This document shows positions 52,718 through 61,049 of a stretch of 64,000 nucleotides of DNA, piece after piece. A program made the position numbers and the translations under genes. Below the pieces are notes generated by a model that was not told the DNA's origin, did not search any database, and saw only the letters and a program-made list of their open reading frames with translations. Source of the DNA: Mesorhizobium sp. (GTDB lineage Bacteria; Pseudomonadota; Alphaproteobacteria; Rhizobiales; Rhizobiaceae); the NCBI GenBank assembly GCA_019635735.1, contig JAHBYX010000005.1:62001-126000 (forward strand), in the 5' to 3' direction. Every line of letters starts with the position of its first letter. The first letter of the stretch is position 1.

Positions 52718-54307
52718 ATGACCGAGACGATCAAGGACGCCGTCGCCCGGCGCCGCACATTCGCGATCATCGCGCACCCGGACGCCGGCAAGACGACGCT
52801 GACGGAGAAGCTGCTGCTGTTCGGCGGCGCGATCCAGCTCGCCGGCGAGGTCAAGGCCAAGAAGGACCGGATGAACACCCGCTCCGACTGGATGAAGATC
52901 GAGCGCGAGCGCGGCATCTCGGTCGTCACCTCGGTGATGACCTTCGAATATGGCGACAACGTCTTCAACCTGCTCGACACGCCCGGTCACGAGGATTTCG
53001 CCGACGACACCTACCGCACGCTCTCGGCGGTGGACTCGGCGGTGATGGTCATCGACGCCGCCAAGGGCATCGAGCCGCGGACACTGAAACTGTTCGAGGT
53101 CTGCCGCCTGCGCGACATCCCGATCGTCACCTTCGTCAACAAGATGGACCGCGAGGCCCGCAACACGTTCGAGATCCTTGACGAGATCGAGGCGAAGCTC
53201 GCCCTCGACACCGCGCCGATGACCTGGCCGATCGGCCAGGGCCGCACCTTCTCCGGCACCTACCACCTGCCGACCAATTCGGTGCGGAAGGGCGACGAGG
53301 AACTGGAACGGACGCCGGTCAACGGACCCGATTCCAACCGCGTCGCCGGGTTGCTGCCGATCAACGAGCAGGAGGCCTTCATCGAGGAACTGGAGCTGGC
53401 CCGCGAAGCCTGCAGGCCCTTCGACCGCCAGGCCTTTCTCGAAGGACATCTGACGCCGGTCTATTTCGGCTCGGCACTTCGCAACTTCGGCGTGCGCGAC
53501 CTGATCGAGGCGCTGGGCGCGTTTGCCCCGCCGCCGCGGGACCAGGAGGCGGATACGCGCGTCGTGCACGCGACCGAGCCGGAGATGAGCGCCTTCGTGT
53601 TCAAGATCCAGGCCAACATGGACCCGAACCACCGCGACCGCATCGCTTTCGTGCGGGTCTGTTCCGGCGAGCTGAAGCGCGGCATGAAGGCGAAGCTGGT
53701 GCGCACCGGCAAACAGATGTCGCTGTCGGCGCCGCAATTCTTCTTCGCCCGCTCGCGCATCACCGCCGACGAGGCCTATGCCGGCGACGTGGTCGGGATT
53801 CCCAATCACGGCACGCTGAGGATCGGGGACACGCTGACCGAGGGCGAGGAGATCCTGTTCCGCGGCGTGCCCAACTTCGCGCCGGAAATCCTCCGCCGCG
53901 TGCGGCTCGGCGATCCGATGAAGGCGAAGAAGCTCAAGGAAGCGCTGCAGCAGATGGCCGAGGAAGGCGTCGTGCAGCTGTTCTCTCCCGAGGACGGATC
54001 GCCGGCGATCGTCGGCGTCGTCGGCGCGCTGCAGCTCGACGTCTTGAAGGAGCGGCTCGCCGCCGAATACGGCCTGCCGGTCGATTTCGAGATTGCCCGC
54101 TTCACCGTCTGCCGCTGGATCGACGCGGACAGCCCGGCGGAGCTCTCGCGCTTCATGGAAGCGCATCGCGGCGACATCGCCCGCGACCTCGACGGCGATC
54201 CCGTCTTCCTCGCCCAGCACGGCTTCGGCCTGCAGTATGAAGCCGACCGCTGGAAGCAGATCAAGTTCACCGCGATCAAGGACTATCAGGTGCGCGAGGC
54301 GGCGTAG
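52718..54307 (+). CDS. prfC: Peptide chain release factor 3
   Basis: Ribosome-bound GTPase that recycles RF1/RF2; 529 aa. G motifs are clear: G1 AHPDAGKTT, G2 near RERGISV, G3 DTPGHEDF and G4 NKMD. The C-terminal domains include the RF3-specific AEYGLPVDFEIARFTVCRWI. The 179-nt upstream gap to the divergent PEP-mutase-like gene should contain its promoter. It converges on the TetR gene with 6 nt between stops. Confidence 0.97.
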   Translation: MTETIKDAVARRRTFAIIAHPDAGKTTLTEKLLLFGGAIQLAGEVKAKKDRMNTRSDWMKIERERGISVVTSVMTFEYGDNVFNLLDTPGHEDFADDTYRTLSAVDSAVMVIDAAKGIEPRTLKLFEVCRLRDIPIVTFVNKMDREARNTFEILDEIEAKLALDTAPMTWPIGQGRTFSGTYHLPTNSVRKGDEELERTPVNGPDSNRVAGLLPINEQEAFIEELELAREACRPFDRQAFLEGHLTPVYFGSALRNFGVRDLIEALGAFAPPPRDQEADTRVVHATEPEMSAFVFKIQANMDPNHRDRIAFVRVCSGELKRGMKAKLVRTGKQMSLSAPQFFFARSRITADEAYAGDVVGIPNHGTLRIGDTLTEGEEILFRGVPNFAPEILRRVRLGDPMKAKKLKEALQQMAEEGVVQLFSPEDGSPAIVGVVGALQLDVLKERLAAEYGLPVDFEIARFTVCRWIDADSPAELSRFMEAHRGDIARDLDGDPVFLAQHGFGLQYEADRWKQIKFTAIKDYQVREAA

Positions 54308-54313
54308 CCCGGT

Positions 54314-54943
54314 TCACCGGCACATCGCCGCGAACATCGCAACGATCGCGTCGATGTCGCGCCGGTCATCCCAGGTCTCTCCCGGAGCCAGCGCGAAGCG
54401 GGTCAGAAGGTAGCTCAGGTTGAGCCCGAAGAAGCCGGACGCGAGCATCGCGGGCGCCAGCGCCCGGCCGATCTCGCCCGACGATTGCATGCGGGCGAGA
54501 TGCGCCGCCAGCGGGTCCATCACCGTCGCCTTCCATCTCGGACCGTAGCTGCCGCGCAGCGTATCGTTGCGCAGCAGTTCGGCGAACAGGATGCGATAGT
54601 TCTCGGGAGAGCGCTGGGCATTCGCCACCCGATCCTCCAGGAAAATCCGGTGCCAGGCTGCGAACTCCCGGGCCGTGAACGGAGCCGGATCGTGGGCCCG
54701 CGCGAAAGCCGTGTCGCTGAGAAAGTCGATCGACACCGCTTCCAGCGCCGCCTGCACCAGCCCGGCTTTCGACCCGAAATGCTTGAACAGGGTCCGTTCC
54801 GTGGTCGTTGCGGCGGCGGCGATTTCGCGCGTGGTCGCGGCGTCGATGCCGCGCGCGGCGAACGCCCCGATCGCCGCGTTCAGGATCGTCCGTCTCAGTT
54901 CGGGCGAGGGTTTGCGGCCCCGTTTCGGCGGTTCGTCGCTCAT
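54314..54943 (-). CDS. TetR family transcriptional regulator
   Basis: A 209-aa repressor-type regulator. The N-terminal HTH is in RRTILNAAIGAFAARGIDAA with recognition part TTREIAAAATTTERTLFKHF (about 37-56). The all-helical C-terminal domain should bind an unknown ligand. Start ATG 54943 has AAGGATTC; a 21-codon extension crosses the intergenic dyad. It is divergent from the DAPG-hydrolase-like gene, its most likely target. Confidence 0.92.
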   Translation of the reverse strand: MSDEPPKRGRKPSPELRRTILNAAIGAFAARGIDAATTREIAAAATTTERTLFKHFGSKAGLVQAALEAVSIDFLSDTAFARAHDPAPFTAREFAAWHRIFLEDRVANAQRSPENYRILFAELLRNDTLRGSYGPRWKATVMDPLAAHLARMQSSGEIGRALAPAMLASGFFGLNLSYLLTRFALAPGETWDDRRDIDAIVAMFAAMCR

Positions 54944-54953
54944 GCGAATCCTT

Positions 54954-54975
54954 TTGTATTGCGATCGCTTTACAA
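54954..54975. promoter_or_regulatory. Putative TetR operator 1
   Basis: A 22-bp dyad TTGTA-TT-GCGATCGC-TT-TACAA: outer and central arms are symmetric, and only the two TT positions break symmetry. It lies 10 bp upstream of the tetR start, the usual spot for autoregulation. Confidence 0.65.
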
Positions 54976-55012
54976 ATAATCGCGGCTCGGGTAAAGCACG
55001 CTTCATTAATGT

Positions 55013-55026
55013 ATAGCACGCGCTAT
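55013..55026. promoter_or_regulatory. Putative TetR operator 2 or second regulator site
   Basis: Inverted repeat ATAGC-ACGC-GCTAT, 18 nt upstream of the DAPG-hydrolase-like start and just before its AAGGAGA site. The half-site AGCACGC also occurs at about 54995-55001. It differs from the 54954 dyad, so it may bind another protein. Confidence 0.45.
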
Positions 55027-55044
55027 CCTAAAAGGAGATCCGTC

Positions 55045-55746
55045 ATGTCGTTCGCCCTGGAAACCGCGCCCGACGACCTTGAGCTCACCTATCCGCCCCG
55101 CTTCGAACGCCTGCCGACCCCGCTGCCCCTGCCGTTCCCGCTGAAGCCGCTCTCCTCGGCCGACACCGGGGTCGAACGCATGGAAGACGGCCGCACGAGG
55201 TTCTGGATCCGGCACGACATCGTGCGCGGCGTGACGCCGCGCATGCTCGATTGGTGGTTCCGCAACCTCGAAGGCACGATCCGGTTCGGCGGCCGGCGAT
55301 ACAACCGCTACCGCTTCTGGCATCCGTGCGACCATGTCCATGCCAGCTACCACCGGCGCCTTCCCGACGGCAGCATCGGTGCAGGCGCATCGATCCGGCT
55401 GATCGAAGTCCTCGGCCGCAATCCGAAGTTTCTCGTCGACACGATCACCCATATCGAGCGGCTCGACGAGGGCGGCTACATCCACAATCCGGAGCTTCAC
55501 GGCCGCACCGGTCTCGCGCGCATGGAATATACGTTCGAGCGTGTCGAGGGCGGAACGCTGTACGAGAACTGCCTGATCATCGGCAGCGACGCCTTCTGGT
55601 ATCCGCTCGTGCGCCCGTTCGTGTCGACCTTTGCCTTCACGCCTGCACAGGGCAAGGCGTGGCTGCGCCACAACATCGAGGAGGTGGGGATGTTCGAGAA
55701 CTTCCTGCCCGACCTCTATCGCAGCGAGACCGGCCGGAGCGATTGA
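55045..55746 (+). CDS. DAPG hydrolase (PhlG)-like domain protein
   Basis: A 233-aa protein that resembles the PhlG/2,4-diacetylphloroglucinol hydrolase domain: RGVTPRMLDWWFRNLEGTI (about 64-82), RYRFWHPCDHVHASY with two candidate Zn ligands (His at about 95 and 99), and an Asp/Glu/His-rich second half including HIERLDEGGYIHNPELHG. PhlG cleaves a C-C bond in a polyketide. Here the substrate is unknown. ATG 55045 has AAAGGAGA. It is divergently paired with TetR, suggesting inducible degradation of a small aromatic. Confidence 0.75.
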   Translation: MSFALETAPDDLELTYPPRFERLPTPLPLPFPLKPLSSADTGVERMEDGRTRFWIRHDIVRGVTPRMLDWWFRNLEGTIRFGGRRYNRYRFWHPCDHVHASYHRRLPDGSIGAGASIRLIEVLGRNPKFLVDTITHIERLDEGGYIHNPELHGRTGLARMEYTFERVEGGTLYENCLIIGSDAFWYPLVRPFVSTFAFTPAQGKAWLRHNIEEVGMFENFLPDLYRSETGRSD

Positions 55747-55866
55747 CCGCGGCGCCCCCCGCCGATCCGCCATGGCTCACCCGCTGTATGCCACCTTGGG
55801 TCGAAAGCGTTTGCGGCCCTCTGCCAGCGTCTGCGATAGTGGCCGCTCCTCGGGAGGAAGTCGTCC

Positions 55867-56595
55867 ATGCTGTTTCTCTATCACGCACCGATCTCGACCT
55901 GCAGCCAGAAGGTTCGTCTCGTGCTGGCCGAGAAAGGGCTGGAATGGGACGGCATGGCCATCAACTTCGGCAAGGGCGAGCACCTGACGCCGGAATACCT
56001 GAAGCTGAACCCGAACGGCGTCGTGCCCACGCTCGTCCACGACGGCGACCCGATCATCGAGAGCAGCGTCATCACCGAGTATCTGGACGAGGCCTTTCCC
56101 GACGTGCCGGTCCGGCCGAAGGACCTGAAGCGCCTCGCCCATATGCGGGCTTGGCGTCAGTATATCGACGAGGTTCCCACCCCCTCGATCCGCCCGATCT
56201 CGTTCAACACCTTCTTCGTGCCGATCTGGTCGAAGATGACGGAGGAAGAGTTCTGGGACTATACGGAACGCCTCCCACTGCGGAAGCATTTCTATCGGAA
56301 GATGGGCCGGGGCGGGTTTTCGAAAACAGAGATCGACGAATCCCTCGACCGCCTGAGCCAGACCCTGCGTCGGATGGAGGCCGCGCTTGAGGACGGGGAT
56401 TACATCATCGGCGATCAGTACACCCTCGCGGACGTAGCCCTGACGCCGACGATCGTGCGGCTCGAGGATTGCGGACGCACGGATCTGTGGGATCATCTCC
56501 CGCGTGTCGCCGGCTGGTACGAACGCATCAAGGCGCGGCCCAACTTCGACATCGCCTATATGCCGGGCTCCCGCGACCTCGGCGCCAATATCTAG
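55867..56595 (+). CDS. Glutathione S-transferase family protein
   Basis: A 242-aa GST with thioredoxin fold (MLFLYHAPISTCSQKVRLVL, NPNGVVPTLVHDGDPIIESS) and a helical C-domain (GDQYTLADVALTPTIVRLED). The active-site area has the STCSQKV cysteine typical of beta/omega-like bacterial GSTs. GGAGG lies before the ATG region. It follows the PhlG-like gene by 120 nt and could process its products, although no dedicated promoter is visible. Confidence 0.92.
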   Translation: MLFLYHAPISTCSQKVRLVLAEKGLEWDGMAINFGKGEHLTPEYLKLNPNGVVPTLVHDGDPIIESSVITEYLDEAFPDVPVRPKDLKRLAHMRAWRQYIDEVPTPSIRPISFNTFFVPIWSKMTEEEFWDYTERLPLRKHFYRKMGRGGFSKTEIDESLDRLSQTLRRMEAALEDGDYIIGDQYTLADVALTPTIVRLEDCGRTDLWDHLPRVAGWYERIKARPNFDIAYMPGSRDLGANI

Positions 56596-56618
56596 ACACG
56601 CGGAACCGACACGCGGAC

Positions 56619-57056
56619 ATGACCCCGAAGATCAGCAGCAAGGCAGCCGCGGCGCGCGCGGCAACCCGGGTCGGGGATGAATTCCCCGAGCTCGCCGATC
56701 TCGCCTTCCTGCTCGATTCGCGCTGGCGGATTCCCGTCATCGGGTTCCGCTTCGGGGTCGACGCCGTGGCGAGCCTGGTCCCCGTCGTCGGAGATCTCCT
56801 GACCGGGGCGATCTCGGCCCACATCGTCCACAAGGCCCATCGGCTGGGCGCCCCGCGCCGGCTGATCCTGCAGATGGCCGGCAACGTGGTGCTCGACGTC
56901 GCCGTCGGATCGATTCCGGTCGTCGGCACGGTGTTCGACGTGTTCTTCAAGGCCAACAACGTCAATGTCCGGCTGCTGCGCGAGCACCTGGCGGCCCAGG
57001 GCAAGGCGCTCCCTCCGCCTCTGCCGGAACAGAAGTCCGCGGCCGAGAAGAAGTAG
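56619..57056 (+). CDS. DUF4112 domain membrane protein
   Basis: A 145-aa protein with two hydrophobic hairpins: FRFGVDAVASLVPVVGDLLT (about 44-63) and NVVLDVAVGSIPVVGTVFDV (about 88-107). Each has the repeated V-P-V-V-G motif typical of DUF4112. The N-terminus (about 12-38) includes a soluble helix with LLDSRWRIPVIG. Function unknown. It is 23 nt after the GST gene. Confidence 0.85.
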   Translation: MTPKISSKAAAARAATRVGDEFPELADLAFLLDSRWRIPVIGFRFGVDAVASLVPVVGDLLTGAISAHIVHKAHRLGAPRRLILQMAGNVVLDVAVGSIPVVGTVFDVFFKANNVNVRLLREHLAAQGKALPPPLPEQKSAAEKK

Positions 57057-57237
57057 TCCGGCACAGCGGTTTCGTCGCTTGCCGGCAGCATTGTGACCCG
57101 GAGCATTTTCTCCTCCGCCCGGCCAGGTGCGGAGAACGCATTTCCAATTCGAGGTCGTTGGATCACCGGCCACGCTCTCGCTGGCGCTCCTGCAACGGCC
57201 TATCTATAAAGGCCGCGAGACAGAACAGGAGGATCCC

Positions 57238-57897
57238 ATGAGCCTGCGCATCAACGACGTCGCACCCGATTTCACCGCGGAAACCACACAAGGCACCATC
57301 CGCTTCCACGACTGGATCGGCGACGGCTGGGCGGTCATGTTCTCGCATCCGAAGGACTTCACGCCGGTCTGCACCACCGAGCTCGGCACGATGGCCGGCT
57401 ACGCGCCGGAGTTCGCCAAGCGCAACGTCAAGATCATCGGCATCTCCGTCGACCCGGTCGAAAGCCACCACCGCTGGAAGGAAGACATCAAGGTAGCTAC
57501 CGGCCACGCGGTCGACTATCCGCTGATCGCCGACAAGAACTTGGAAGTCGCCAAGCTCTACGACATGCTGCCCGCCTCCGCCGGCGACACGTCCGAGGGG
57601 CGCACGCCGGCCGACAACCAGACCGTCCGCTCCGTCTTCGTCATCGGGCCCGACAAGAAGATCAAGCTGACGCTGAGCTATCCGATGACGACGGGGCGCA
57701 ACTTCGCGGAAATCCTGCGCGCCATCGATTCGATCCAGCTCACTGCCAAGCATCAGGTCGCGACGCCCGCGGACTGGAAGCAGGGCGAGGACGTCATCAT
57801 CACCGCCGCCGTGTCCAACGACGACGCGACGAAGCGCTTCGGCTCCTACGAGACGATCCTGCCCTATCTGCGCAAGACCAAGCAGCCGACGGCGTGA
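57238..57897 (+). CDS. 1-Cys peroxiredoxin (Prx6 type)
   Basis: Thiol peroxidase of 219 aa that reduces peroxides. The peroxidatic Cys45 is in HPKDFTPVCTTELG, and no second cysteine is visible in the chain. The long C-terminal dimerisation domain with ETILPYLRKTKQP marks the Prx6 subfamily. GGAGG is seven bases before ATG 57238. Upstream, GGCCT-N8-AGGCC (57196-57213) may be a small hairpin. A terminator follows. Confidence 0.95.
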   Translation: MSLRINDVAPDFTAETTQGTIRFHDWIGDGWAVMFSHPKDFTPVCTTELGTMAGYAPEFAKRNVKIIGISVDPVESHHRWKEDIKVATGHAVDYPLIADKNLEVAKLYDMLPASAGDTSEGRTPADNQTVRSVFVIGPDKKIKLTLSYPMTTGRNFAEILRAIDSIQLTAKHQVATPADWKQGEDVIITAAVSNDDATKRFGSYETILPYLRKTKQPTA

Positions 57898-57922
57898 CCC
57901 CCGTCAGCGACGAGTCGACAGC

Positions 57923-57949
57923 AAGGCCGGCACATCGTGTCGGCCTTTT
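57923..57949 (+). terminator. Rho-independent terminator of the peroxiredoxin gene
   Basis: AAGGCCGGCAC pairs with GTGTCGGCCTT (11 bp with one G-T pair), loop ATC, then a short TTTTC run, 26 nt after the stop. Confidence 0.85.
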
Positions 57950-58009
57950 CGCTTTGTCCGCCCGGATCGAGAGGTTGCCTTTCGAGGGCCCAAGTATTAA
58001 CTAAACTAT

Positions 58010-58351
58010 ATGGTTGAACAAACTGCACGCCTAGACACCGTTTTCCATGCCCTGTCGGACGGCACCCGCCGCGGCATGCTGCAGGCGCTCGAGGGCGGCG
58101 AGAAGGCGATCGGCGACCTGGCGCGCCCCTATGCGATGAGTTTCGCCGGCGCGTCCAAGCATGTGAGGGTCCTCGAGCAGGCCGGTCTTGTCAGGCGGCG
58201 CATCTCGGGGCGAACCCACTATTGCAGCCTCGATGCCGCCCGGCTGAGGGAAGCCAACGAATGGCTGCGCCGCTACGAGCGCTTCTGGGGCGACCGGCTG
58301 GACATCCTCGACAACCTGCTTCGTCAGGAGGACGAAGCAAACAACACCTGA
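58010..58351 (+). CDS. ArsR-type winged-helix regulator 2
   Basis: A 113-aa regulator: VFHALSDGTRRGMLQALEGG, recognition part RPYAMSFAGASKHVRVLEQA (about 40-59), and a C-terminal helix with RRYERFWGDRLDIL. No metal-ligand cysteines. It resembles the ArsR at 46402, which is normally followed by an SRPBCC gene; here no partner follows and a convergent GNAT gene begins. An AT-rich stretch with TTAACTAAACTATATGGTT lies at its start. Confidence 0.88.
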   Translation: MVEQTARLDTVFHALSDGTRRGMLQALEGGEKAIGDLARPYAMSFAGASKHVRVLEQAGLVRRRISGRTHYCSLDAARLREANEWLRRYERFWGDRLDILDNLLRQEDEANNT

Positions 58352-58376
58352 TCGCGCTGCCTGCGAACCGTCTCGC

Positions 58377-58901
58377 CTATGGCCGCTCGAACAGGATCGT
58401 CGGCGCGCCGTGGTAGGTAGTGCGCGCAACCTCGCGAAAACCGCTCTTCCCGGCGACACGCAGCGACGCCGTGTTTGCCGGATCGATCAGGCAGGTCATG
58501 CGCATGCCCGGGCGGTTCGCCTCGCCCCAGGCGATGACGGCTGAAACCGTCTCGGTCGCGATCCCTTTGCCGTGGACATCCGGCACGAAGCCCCACCCGG
58601 TTTCGAGCGTGCCTTCGAGGCTGGGCGTCAGGTCGCGCTTCAGATCGTGGAAGCCGGCCTCGCCGAGAAGCCGGCCGGTCTGTTTGTCCGTCACCGCCCA
58701 GAAGCCGAACCCCATCGCCTGCCACATGCCCATGTGGCGCAGGAGGCGCACCCAGGCCTGCTCGCGCGTCTGCGGCACGCCGCCGATGAAGCGGGTGACG
58801 ACGGGATCGGCCCACAGCGCCGCATGGGCGTCGAAATCGTCGAGGCGGTGGCCGCGCAACACGAGGCGCGGCGTCTCGATGACGGGGACGGACGCGCTCA
58901 T
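58377..58901 (-). CDS. GNAT family N-acetyltransferase (RimJ/RimL-like)
   Basis: A 174-aa acetyltransferase: ETPRLVLRGHRLDDFDAHAA at the N-terminus, the acetyl-CoA loop in VHGKGIATETVSAVIAWG, and TCLIDPANTASLRVAGKSGF, which is the typical end motif. It starts 1 nt after the coaBC stop, so it is probably the last gene of that operon. Acceptor unknown. Confidence 0.9.
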   Translation of the reverse strand: MSASVPVIETPRLVLRGHRLDDFDAHAALWADPVVTRFIGGVPQTREQAWVRLLRHMGMWQAMGFGFWAVTDKQTGRLLGEAGFHDLKRDLTPSLEGTLETGWGFVPDVHGKGIATETVSAVIAWGEANRPGMRMTCLIDPANTASLRVAGKSGFREVARTTYHGAPTILFERP

Positions 58902-58902
58902 G

Positions 58903-60141
58903 CTATACCGTTATCGTCTGAAGGCGCGCGGCTACGAGCCTGGCAAGCCGCTCGGCCACCTGGTCCTTCGTCATTTCGGGCCATTCCTCGACGCCGTCGC
59001 GGGAGACGATTCTCACGCGGTTGCGGTCGCCGCCCATGACGCCGCGCGCGTTGATGCCGCTGTCATGCGAGACGTCGTTGGCGACGATGAAATCGGCGCC
59101 CTTCTTCTTCAGCTTGGCGGCGGCGTTGTCGAGCAGGTTTTCCGTCTCGGCTGCGAAGCCGACGACCAGAAAGGGCCGCTGCCGGTGATGGCCGACGCTG
59201 GCGAGGATGTCGGGGTTTTCGATCATCTCGACGGCGGGCGGCGCTTCGCCGGCGCGCTTCTTGATCTTCTCGCCGATTTCGACCGCCGGGCGCCAGTCGG
59301 CCACCGCGGCGACGAAGATGCCGGCGTCGGCCGGAAGCTGCGCCTCCACCGCCGCCTGCATCTGGCGCGCGGTCTCGACATGGATCGTGGTCACGCCCGA
59401 GGGATCGGACAGCGAGACCGGCCCGCTGACGAGGCGCACGTCGGCGCCGAGCTTCGCGAGTGCCGCCGCGATCGCATGTCCCTGTTTCCCCGATGAGCGG
59501 TTGGCGATGTAGCGGATCGGATCGAGCGGCTCGTGGGTCGGCCCGGAGGTGACGACGATGCGCCGGCCGGCAAGCGGACCGGCGGGCGGAGCAAGCAGAT
59601 GCGCCACCGCGTCGGCAATCTCCATCGGCTCCGACATGCGGCCCTCGCCCGCCTCGCCGCTCTCGGCCATCTCGCCTTTGTTCGGCCCGACGAAGCGCAC
59701 GCCGTCCTTCGCCAGCGTCGCGCGGTTGCGCTGCGTCGCCGGGTGCGACCACATTTTCGGGTTCATCGCCGGCGCCATCAGCACCGGCCGGTCGGTCGCC
59801 AGAAGCACGGCCGAGGCGAGATCGTTGGCCAGGCCGTTCGCGAGCTTTGCCATCAGGTCCGCCGTCGCCGGCGCCACCACGATCGCATCGCATTCGCGCG
59901 CCAGCCTGATATGGCCGACATCCTGCTCGTCCTGCCGGTCGAACAGATCGGTGAAGACATGGTCGGCCGACAGTGCGCCGGCGGCAAGCGGCGTCACGAA
60001 ATGCTGCGCCGCCACGGTCAGCACACAGCGCACCCTCGCCCCGCGTTCGCGCAGCCGGCGGATCAGGTCGAGCGACTTGTAGGCCGCGATGCCGCCGCCG
60101 ATGATGAGGAGGATGCGTCTATCCGAAAGGGCCTGGGTCAT
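58903..60141 (-). CDS. coaBC: Phosphopantothenoylcysteine decarboxylase/phosphopantothenate-cysteine ligase
   Basis: Bifunctional CoA-biosynthesis flavoenzyme, 412 aa. CoaC half: LLIIGGGIAAYKSLDLIRRL and the flavin/active-site APAMNPKMW (about 142-150). CoaB half: RRIVVTSGPTHEPLDPIRYI and NRSSGKQGHAIA, then the C-terminal VGFAAET and KGADFIVAND. The start is 9 nt downstream of the vapC stop, so it is probably expressed from the ubi operon through the TA cassette or from the internal TA promoter. Confidence 0.96.
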   Translation of the reverse strand: MTQALSDRRILLIIGGGIAAYKSLDLIRRLRERGARVRCVLTVAAQHFVTPLAAGALSADHVFTDLFDRQDEQDVGHIRLARECDAIVVAPATADLMAKLANGLANDLASAVLLATDRPVLMAPAMNPKMWSHPATQRNRATLAKDGVRFVGPNKGEMAESGEAGEGRMSEPMEIADAVAHLLAPPAGPLAGRRIVVTSGPTHEPLDPIRYIANRSSGKQGHAIAAALAKLGADVRLVSGPVSLSDPSGVTTIHVETARQMQAAVEAQLPADAGIFVAAVADWRPAVEIGEKIKKRAGEAPPAVEMIENPDILASVGHHRQRPFLVVGFAAETENLLDNAAAKLKKKGADFIVANDVSHDSGINARGVMGGDRNRVRIVSRDGVEEWPEMTKDQVAERLARLVAARLQTITV

Positions 60142-60150
60142 TCTCGAGCC

Positions 60151-60561
60151 TCACCCCGGCTTGAGGGCCGGTTCGATGTCGGTATGGCGGAAATCGTCGC
60201 CCTTGAACAGCAGCGGCAGATTGCGCGACTTAGCCAAGGCGTAGGAGAAGCAATCGCCCAGATTGAGCCCGGCGGGGTGTCCCGTCCCACGTCCGTAGCG
60301 GACATAGGCAGCCCGCGCTACCGAGAGCTGTCGCGCGTCGAAGGCAACGATCTCCGGTTCGATCAACTCCAGAATCCGTTCCAGCCGTGTCACGCCATGG
60401 ACGAGCTTGCGGCGAACGACAACGGAAAACACTTCATGAACGGTCGCAGCGCTGATGCAGCTGACGAAATTGAGGTCCAGAAAACGATTGAAGCTGTCGG
60501 CTTCGGGTTCGACTACTAGAATCGCTATCAGGGCCGAACTGTCGATCACGAAGCCGTTCAA
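60151..60561 (-). CDS. vapC: Type II toxin, VapC PIN-domain ribonuclease 2
   Basis: A 136-aa PIN-domain toxin. Metal-binding residues are Asp7 (FVIDSSAL), a mid-protein Glu (TVHEVFS), Asp in NLGDCFSYALAKSR and the FKGDDF pair. The C-terminal block PLLFKGDDFRHTDIEPAL is nearly the same as in the 13077 VapC, so they are close paralogues. Start overlaps the antitoxin stop (ATGA). It lies 9 nt before coaBC. Confidence 0.93.
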   Translation of the reverse strand: MNGFVIDSSALIAILVVEPEADSFNRFLDLNFVSCISAATVHEVFSVVVRRKLVHGVTRLERILELIEPEIVAFDARQLSVARAAYVRYGRGTGHPAGLNLGDCFSYALAKSRNLPLLFKGDDFRHTDIEPALKPG

Positions 60562-60797
60562 AGCAGACCTTCATCCCAGAGGGCATCGGTGAACTTCTTC
60601 TGGTCGAACGGCTCCTCGGGTTTCACACCAAGTCGGGTCAGTTCATCGAAGATGGACCCTTTCCTTCGCCGCGGCATGACACCCTGGCGAAGCATTTTGC
60701 GCACCACCTTCTCCATCGCGAGGCCTCGCGCGGCAGCCTGCTCCCGCAAGCGCTGCTTCACGCTTTCATCCAGGTCCCGGATCGTCAATGTACCCAT
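60558..60797 (-). CDS. vapB: Type II antitoxin, FitA/VapB-like RHH
   Basis: A 79-aa antitoxin. N-terminal RHH domain: TLTIRDLDESVKQRLREQAA (about 3-22) and ARGLAMEKVVRKML. The C-terminal part (SIFDELTRLGVKPEEPFDQK) should bind the PIN toxin. It belongs to the FitA group and not to the Rv0623 type of the 12832 antitoxin. It overlaps vapC by 4 nt and lies 14 nt after a second FitA-like gene. Confidence 0.9.
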   Translation of the reverse strand: MGTLTIRDLDESVKQRLREQAAARGLAMEKVVRKMLRQGVMPRRRKGSIFDELTRLGVKPEEPFDQKKFTDALWDEGLL

Positions 60798-60811
60798 CGC
60801 CTTCGCTTCCG

Positions 60812-61012
60812 TCAGGAGTCGCGTTTTTCGTTGTCAGGTGGAAACCACGGCACGATACCACTCGCATCAAAGCCTTCGGTGGTAGGCAGACCGAGAGAGG
60901 CGGCGAGGACATCGCGCGCCTCCTGTTCCATCGAGACGCCGCGTGCCGCGCCGCGCTCGCGCAGGCGCTGCATGACGTCGTCTTCGAGGTTACGAACGGT
61001 GAGCCGCGCCAT
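60812..61012 (-). CDS. FitA-like antitoxin without its own toxin
   Basis: A 66-aa RHH protein: RLTVRNLEDDVMQRLRERGA (about 3-22) and ARGVSMEQEARDVLAASLG. It is similar by eye to the following antitoxin over the first 40 residues, while its short C-terminal tail (about 46-66, VPWFPPDNEKRDS) is different. No toxin follows it directly; the next gene is another antitoxin. It may be a remnant, a dedicated repressor, or a second antidote for the same VapC. The GGGAGA leader and nearby dyad support expression. Confidence 0.82.
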   Translation of the reverse strand: MARLTVRNLEDDVMQRLRERGAARGVSMEQEARDVLAASLGLPTTEGFDASGIVPWFPPDNEKRDS

Positions 61013-61049
61013 GGAAGTCTCCCTGGCTTCATATACGGCTTGTGCGTTA

